From Winogradskyella sediminis (GTDB taxonomy: Bacteria > Bacteroidota > Bacteroidia > Flavobacteriales > Flavobacteriaceae): a DNA stretch of 64,000 bases. Below the pieces are notes generated by a model, which was not told the origin of the DNA, ran no database searches, and saw nothing but the letters and a program-made list of their open reading frames with translations. Below, one piece after another: positions 59,534-64,000 of this stretch. The stretch's first letter is position 1. Every line of letters starts with the position of its first letter. The DNA is taken from contig NZ_QUNH01000001.1 of assembly GCF_003387355.1 (NCBI RefSeq), positions 878,023-942,022 on the forward strand. Direction: 5' to 3'. The position numbers and the translations under genes are program-made.

Positions 59534-62500
59534 TTATTTCTCTACAGTGATCCATTTGCCTTTATTGCGAACCAAATAATCATTATCATACATGGCTTCA
59601 GCTTGAGAGCCTGGTAAATAATAGGTGCCTAAATAGGAAGCATTTAATAAAACAGTAAAGGTTTTGGTGCCATATTTCCCTTTTGGATTCATATCAAAAT
59701 AGAAATTCACACGATCATCTCTAATGTCGGTATATCTCGCCTGGCTCACAGTAGTATCGCCAAAAGCGGTAAATCTGGTGTTTACGATATCCCAACCTGA
59801 AGGGAAAATCTGCGTTAACGCTACATCGTGTACATAATCATTGGTTAAATTTGAAATACTTACTGTCGCTACAAAATCTTGCCCTTGTTGTAGTGTTTTA
59901 ACATCAATTTTGTTGCCTTGTAAATCTTTGTATACTGTTGAAATAGTAAAGCCACGTTGTTCTGCTAATTCTTCGCCTAATTTTAATTTGCCAGAGTTTA
60001 AAATGCGTACATAAACTAAATTATCTTTGGCGTTGTTAATCGTAATTTGATTGCTGCCATCAGTAATAGGGATACTGCGTTGCGCAATGGCATTTTTAGT
60101 ATCTATAGTTTCTGATTTACCATTTATACTGTAGGAAAGTTTTAAATCTTTTCCTCCATTTTTAATCACCATTTTCCCCATCGCTAATAAACTGTAGGCT
60201 GTGGTTTGCGTACTCATCCAGCTGTCACTCGATAAATCTTTAGCAATAGATTTTGCTAAGTCTTTAGCTTTTGGATTGCCAGTGATAATCATGGTTTCTA
60301 AAGCCATAGCTCTATTTCTATCCACTGAACCATAAGTGTAATAGTTAGATTTTGGTGGCTGAAAATTAATATTAGCCGTTTTTGAAATGGCATCACTCGC
60401 TTCTTTCTGTCCAGCTAAAGCATAGGCTGCTGCTAATCTCCATTTGGCTTCGTTTGAAATTTCTTCAAACTCACGCAATCTATTCATGCTTGCTAAATCT
60501 GGACTTCCAGCTAAAGCCAAGGTATATAAACGGTACGCTTGTGCTAAATCGGAATGATAGATTTTATAACTCGGTCTCCAGTTTCGTGACGCTTGTTGTT
60601 GGTAAGCTATCCAATTGCTTTTAAACGTTAATGGTAAAACGAAGCCTTTCTTCTCCGCTTCAATCATAAAGTGGCCAGCATAACTGGTGTTCCAATCATT
60701 GGCCGTACTTTCTCCCATCCAATAACTCATGCCTCCATTGGCTTTTTGGAAATTCCCTAAACGTTTGATGCCACTTTCAATATTACTTTGAACTTCTTTT
60801 TTCTTTTGAGTCGTTAAGTCAAAGATATCAGCTAAGAATAATTGCGGAAATACACTAGATGTGGTTTGTTCTAAACACCCATGAGGATAACGAACCAAAT
60901 ATTGCAATCTCCCTGTGAAATCCATTGGTGGTAAGGTTGAAAATTCTACCGTAGCCGAATTTGTTCCTGCAACTCCAAAGGTAGTCACGTCGATGTTTTT
61001 AGTGGCATTGGCTTCTAATTCATAATCCATAACACGCGATGTAAATGGATTAGGGTTTTCCACGTCAATTTCAACTTTATAGGTTGATTTTTCGCCGTAT
61101 CCTGTCGCAATAACTTCAACGGTATTGATGCCTTTTGCTTTGGTGACATCCAATTCAAAATAGACCATTTTTTCATCTGGCTTATCAAATGAAAGGGATT
61201 GTGTCGCGTTTCCTTTTGCACTAATACCATCACTTAATTTTAAGGATAGATTGACGTTTTTAACCTTGTCTTCCATAGCAAAAACGGTTACAGGTAATGT
61301 CACTTTTTCACCAGGACTTAATTTACGTGGTAAAGTGGCTAAAACCATTAAAGGTTGTTTCACCTGAACAGACTTATCAACGCTTCCATAAGCTTCTGTG
61401 GCGTTGTTTCCTGCCACAACCATAGCTCTTACTGCACCAATATAATTTGGCATTTTAAGTTGATGTGTTTTCGTTTGACCTTTATCTAAAAGGAAAGGGC
61501 CCAAATACGTCACTACAGGTTTAAAACGGTTGGCTTTTTTGTTTTTTCCAGCAGCCGCACTGCCATCACCACCAATGGCAAACACTTGATCAATACTACC
61601 GGAATAAGCACCAATAACATCATCAAAAATATCCCAGGTTTTCACGCCTAATGCTTCACGTGCATAGAAACTATCCCAAGCATTTGGTGTTTTAAATCGG
61701 GTTAGATCTAGAAGGCCTTCTTCCACCACAGCAATGGTATAGGTCATGGCCTTGTTGTTTCTTTCAGATACTTTTATCTCGTAAGATTGCTCAGGTCTAA
61801 TAACATCTGGCATCTTAATTTGAGGTTCTAATTTGGTTGCAGGATCTTCTACCATCATCGGAATGACGCCATACAAACGAATCGGTAAATCGTTAGATGT
61901 TATGGCATGTGGTTGCAATAATGAAATGTTGATAAAGACGTTTGGTGCCATTTCTGAAGTTACAGGAATGTCGATAGTCGTTTCACCTGGTTTCGTTTTT
62001 ACCCATTGCTGTTGCAATACTTCCGAACCATTTTCTAAACTGACTAAAGCTCTGCCTTCTGAACCTGAAGGGAAGGTTAATTTAGCAGTTTCTCCAACAT
62101 TATAATTTTCTTTATCGGTTGAAAACACTAACATTTTAGCCGCTTCCTTATCGTTTGAAGGATTTGAAGACCACCAGTTTTTATAGAAATACGCCGTTCT
62201 TCCTGTGGCATGCCCGCTAACAGGATCTACAACTCTAATTAAGTAACGTCCGCGTTCGTCTTCTGGAATTTTCAATTTGAAATTCGCTTTACCGTTAGCA
62301 TCTGTATTGACTAAAAAGGACTGCACTGGTCTGTGGTAATTGCTCGATACGTAGCTCGATAGATTGTCGTAAGAGGAATTCCACCACCAACGCCATTCGA
62401 CTTTGTAAACTTTGACTTCTAATTTCTCTCTTTTCATAGGTTTCCCTTCAGCTGTTACGGTTGCCACATCGAAGCTGTGATTTTCATCTGTAAAATAGGA

Positions 62501-64000
62501 ACCGTAGTTATTGCCTTTTGGTGATTGTAATCCAACAAAACTCTCGTAAGGTGCATAAGGCATGGTAAAGGCATCGAGTGAAAAATCACCGCCATTTTCA
62601 AAAGCTCTTACTAGGAATTGAGCCGTTAACATACCTGGGGCATTTTTACCAATATTCAATTTTGAATTGATAGTTGCATTTCCGTCTGCGTCTAAATTAC
62701 CTTCAAACACATTGGTTTCTTCAGAATTAAATGTGCGTGTAGGATCGTTAAAAACGTAATCTTTATAGCCTTTAAAATTGGTATATGTTGATGTGAATTT
62801 AGCTTTTATTTCAGCTTTTAAATTCTTCGCTGGTGCACCATGTAACCACGTGACGTTTAAGTCGCCTTGAAGTGGTTTGTTATTGGTTAGGATTTCGTCT
62901 TCAAAATCGATTTTAATTTTTAATCGGTTTGGTTTTACGGTTTCAATTTTTAAGCCTTTTGAAAATGTAGCACCACCAACAGAAACTTTCGCGTTATAGT
63001 TTCCGGTTTTGTAATCGGTTGAGGTTGGTACAATGAAATCATAGAAATTATTAAGGTTGTCCGTAGATATTTTTCTATAAACCAATTTTTCAACAGGATC
63101 TGTGATTTCTAATTTTACAGGATGACGCTTTGGTAGTTTATTCGCAACGTCATTCAACATAAAGGTTAAAAACAAACTGTCTCCAGGTCGCCAAACGCCA
63201 CGTTCTGCGTAAATGTACCCTTTAAGTCCGCGTTGTAATCGGTTACCAGACACATCGAATTTACTCAATGATAAAGACATGCCATCGTGTAATTTAATAT
63301 AGCTCACGTTGCTCCCTTTAATTGCAATGGCAAAAGCAGCTCTGTGTTTAGCGTCGATTTTTAGCATGCCTTCTTTATTGGTAATGCCATCGGCTAATTC
63401 TTGTTGTTGGTAATTGTATAAGGTGATTTTTGTAGCGCTTTCCGGGCTTGTCGTTAAAATATTAGTCACCGCAAATACATACGTGTTATCGGCACCTTGC
63501 TTCGCAATTATACCAAGATCTGAACTGATTAAATTCTGAGATACCACACGATTGCCGTAGTTAAAATAAGATTCGGTACATGGATTGTCCCTATCTCTCC
63601 AACGGTAATTGGTATTTCTGTAGCTATAGGTTAAATTGTCCCAATAGCGTTCTTCGCGTAAGTCTTCTTCTTCCTCAGTACTTTCCTCAGAAACGTAGTC
63701 ATCTTCCTCGTAATAATCGTCGTAGTAATCATCTTCATCAATAGTTGTTGTTTCAGCGTTTGACGTACAATCGTAAAGCGAATACTCCTTTTTAAAACTT
63801 AATTCTACTCTATAGATAGCACCAGGATCTGCTTTTAAATATTTAGATAAATCGATGCTGTAGGCTTTCCATTTGCCGGTGTTTTGATGTTCTTCTTGAA
63901 TTAAGGTGATGGTTTCTTTGGCGATACGTCGTCCTACTTTTTTAATGGCATATTGGTCATTGCTATTGAGGTCGTAATCTTGTAAAAATTGAAGGACGTT
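59534..64000 (-). CDS. Bacterial alpha-2-macroglobulin family protein, N-terminus cut by window edge
   Basis: 1488 residues visible; the frame is open to base 64000, so the start and signal lie outside. (A GTG at 63545-63547 is an internal codon, not the start.) Seen: a strongly acidic stretch near 63655-63760 encoding runs of Asp, Glu and Tyr; the MG2-type segment GYIYAERGVWRPGDSLFL; the central bait and MG domains; and the thioester motif C-L-E-Q in PHGCLEQTTSSVFPQ (bases 60866-60877), followed by an alpha-alpha toroid region. A retained thioester indicates a functional protease trap. The pbpC gene lies downstream in the same orientation, matching the well-known pairing; together they are proposed to defend and repair the envelope. 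Confidence 0.93.
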   Translation of the reverse strand, partial: NVLQFLQDYDLNSNDQYAIKKVGRRIAKETITLIQEEHQNTGKWKAYSIDLSKYLKADPGAIYRVELSFKKEYSLYDCTSNAETTTIDEDDYYDDYYEEDDYVSEESTEEEEDLREERYWDNLTYSYRNTNYRWRDRDNPCTESYFNYGNRVVSQNLISSDLGIIAKQGADNTYVFAVTNILTTSPESATKITLYNYQQQELADGITNKEGMLKIDAKHRAAFAIAIKGSNVSYIKLHDGMSLSLSKFDVSGNRLQRGLKGYIYAERGVWRPGDSLFLTFMLNDVANKLPKRHPVKLEITDPVEKLVYRKISTDNLNNFYDFIVPTSTDYKTGNYNAKVSVGGATFSKGLKIETVKPNRLKIKIDFEDEILTNNKPLQGDLNVTWLHGAPAKNLKAEIKAKFTSTYTNFKGYKDYVFNDPTRTFNSEETNVFEGNLDADGNATINSKLNIGKNAPGMLTAQFLVRAFENGGDFSLDAFTMPYAPYESFVGLQSPKGNNYGSYFTDENHSFDVATVTAEGKPMKREKLEVKVYKVEWRWWWNSSYDNLSSYVSSNYHRPVQSFLVNTDANGKANFKLKIPEDERGRYLIRVVDPVSGHATGRTAYFYKNWWSSNPSNDKEAAKMLVFSTDKENYNVGETAKLTFPSGSEGRALVSLENGSEVLQQQWVKTKPGETTIDIPVTSEMAPNVFINISLLQPHAITSNDLPIRLYGVIPMMVEDPATKLEPQIKMPDVIRPEQSYEIKVSERNNKAMTYTIAVVEEGLLDLTRFKTPNAWDSFYAREALGVKTWDIFDDVIGAYSGSIDQVFAIGGDGSAAAGKNKKANRFKPVVTYLGPFLLDKGQTKTHQLKMPNYIGAVRAMVVAGNNATEAYGSVDKSVQVKQPLMVLATLPRKLSPGEKVTLPVTVFAMEDKVKNVNLSLKLSDGISAKGNATQSLSFDKPDEKMVYFELDVTKAKGINTVEVIATGYGEKSTYKVEIDVENPNPFTSRVMDYELEANATKNIDVTTFGVAGTNSATVEFSTLPPMDFTGRLQYLVRYPHGCLEQTTSSVFPQLFLADIFDLTTQKKKEVQSNIESGIKRLGNFQKANGGMSYWMGESTANDWNTSYAGHFMIEAEKKGFVLPLTFKSNWIAYQQQASRNWRPSYKIYHSDLAQAYRLYTLALAGSPDLASMNRLREFEEISNEAKWRLAAAYALAGQKEASDAISKTANINFQPPKSNYYTYGSVDRNRAMALETMIITGNPKAKDLAKSIAKDLSSDSWMSTQTTAYSLLAMGKMVIKNGGKDLKLSYSINGKSETIDTKNAIAQRSIPITDGSNQITINNAKDNLVYVRILNSGKLKLGEELAEQRGFTISTVYKDLQGNKIDVKTLQQGQDFVATVSISNLTNDYVHDVALTQIFPSGWDIVNTRFTAFGDTTVSQARYTDIRDDRVNFYFDMNPKGKYGTKTFTVLLNASYLGTYYLPGSQAEAMYDNDYLVRNKGKWITVEK

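Noticed and set aside
63545..63547. GTG as the start of the alpha-2-macroglobulin gene
   Set aside because: The same frame continues without stop to base 64000 and encodes plausible protein sequence, so the gene is only truncated by the window.

Overview
The window is a chromosomal stretch of a marine-type member of the Bacteroidota, most likely a Flavobacteriaceae. The evidence is the low G+C content, a type IX secretion (T9SS) type B sorting domain, a PorP/SprF-family protein, the SUF operon carrying Bacteroidota-only DUF2480 and DUF3078 neighbours, TonB-dependent uptake genes, the two-enzyme bacterial alpha-2-macroglobulin/PbpC pair, and promoter boxes of the Bacteroidota form TTG-N19/20-TAnnTTTG with no clear Shine-Dalgarno sequences. 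I see no rRNA, tRNA, CRISPR array, integrase or transposase. Most of the window looks like core genome.

Layout. 1-1378: truncated dinB (left edge) and a divergent CYTH-domain gene. 1437-10364: a three-gene minus-strand operon encoding a 2018-residue secreted multidomain protein with a T9SS type B C-terminus, a PorP/SprF membrane protein and a PorE-like TPR/propeller/OmpA protein. 10564-15101: an endonuclease/exonuclease/phosphatase gene divergent from hflX and a class A PBP1a. 15175-26145: DUF3078, DUF2480, an ABC exporter and the complete SUF iron-sulfur operon (sufA-like, sufB, lipoprotein, sufC, sufD, sufS, META-domain lipoprotein, sufE, sufT), all on the minus strand. 26282-28385: three paralogous small Cys/His proteins around thiL. 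28464-31598: alpha/beta hydrolase divergent from a serine beta-lactamase-like hydrolase followed by a solitary Dam-like methyltransferase. 31712-37442: aspartate kinase, aminopeptidase P and a large Asp-box propeller protein. 37551-41069: sdhCAB. 41177-43993: a membrane-anchored MutS-like ATPase, then rplU-rpmA. 44293-47707: an active/inactive M16 peptidase pair. 47765-49573: EamA transporter, HMA-domain lipoprotein and a small membrane protein. 49646-55137: TonB receptor, DUF5689 lipoprotein and a divergent secreted nuclease-like protein. 55213-64000: a small membrane protein, pbpC, an SH3 protein and an alpha-2-macroglobulin gene running off the right edge.

How the genes work together. The T9SS cluster probably exports and anchors one very large surface adhesin-like protein. 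The SUF operon builds Fe-S clusters needed, among others, by SdhB encoded further along. PBP1a, PbpC and alpha-2-macroglobulin serve envelope synthesis and defence. The TonB receptor/DUF5689/secreted nuclease group may be a nucleic acid or phosphodiester scavenging locus (inference).

The points most worth following up are the three-member C-x4-H-x10-H-x5-C-x2-C small protein family flanking thiL, the TonB/DUF5689/nuclease locus, the PorE-like protein encoded with its own cargo, the ribosomal protein L21 fused to a helix-hairpin-helix domain, and a cluster of palindromic intergenic repeats, including one inside the suf operon.
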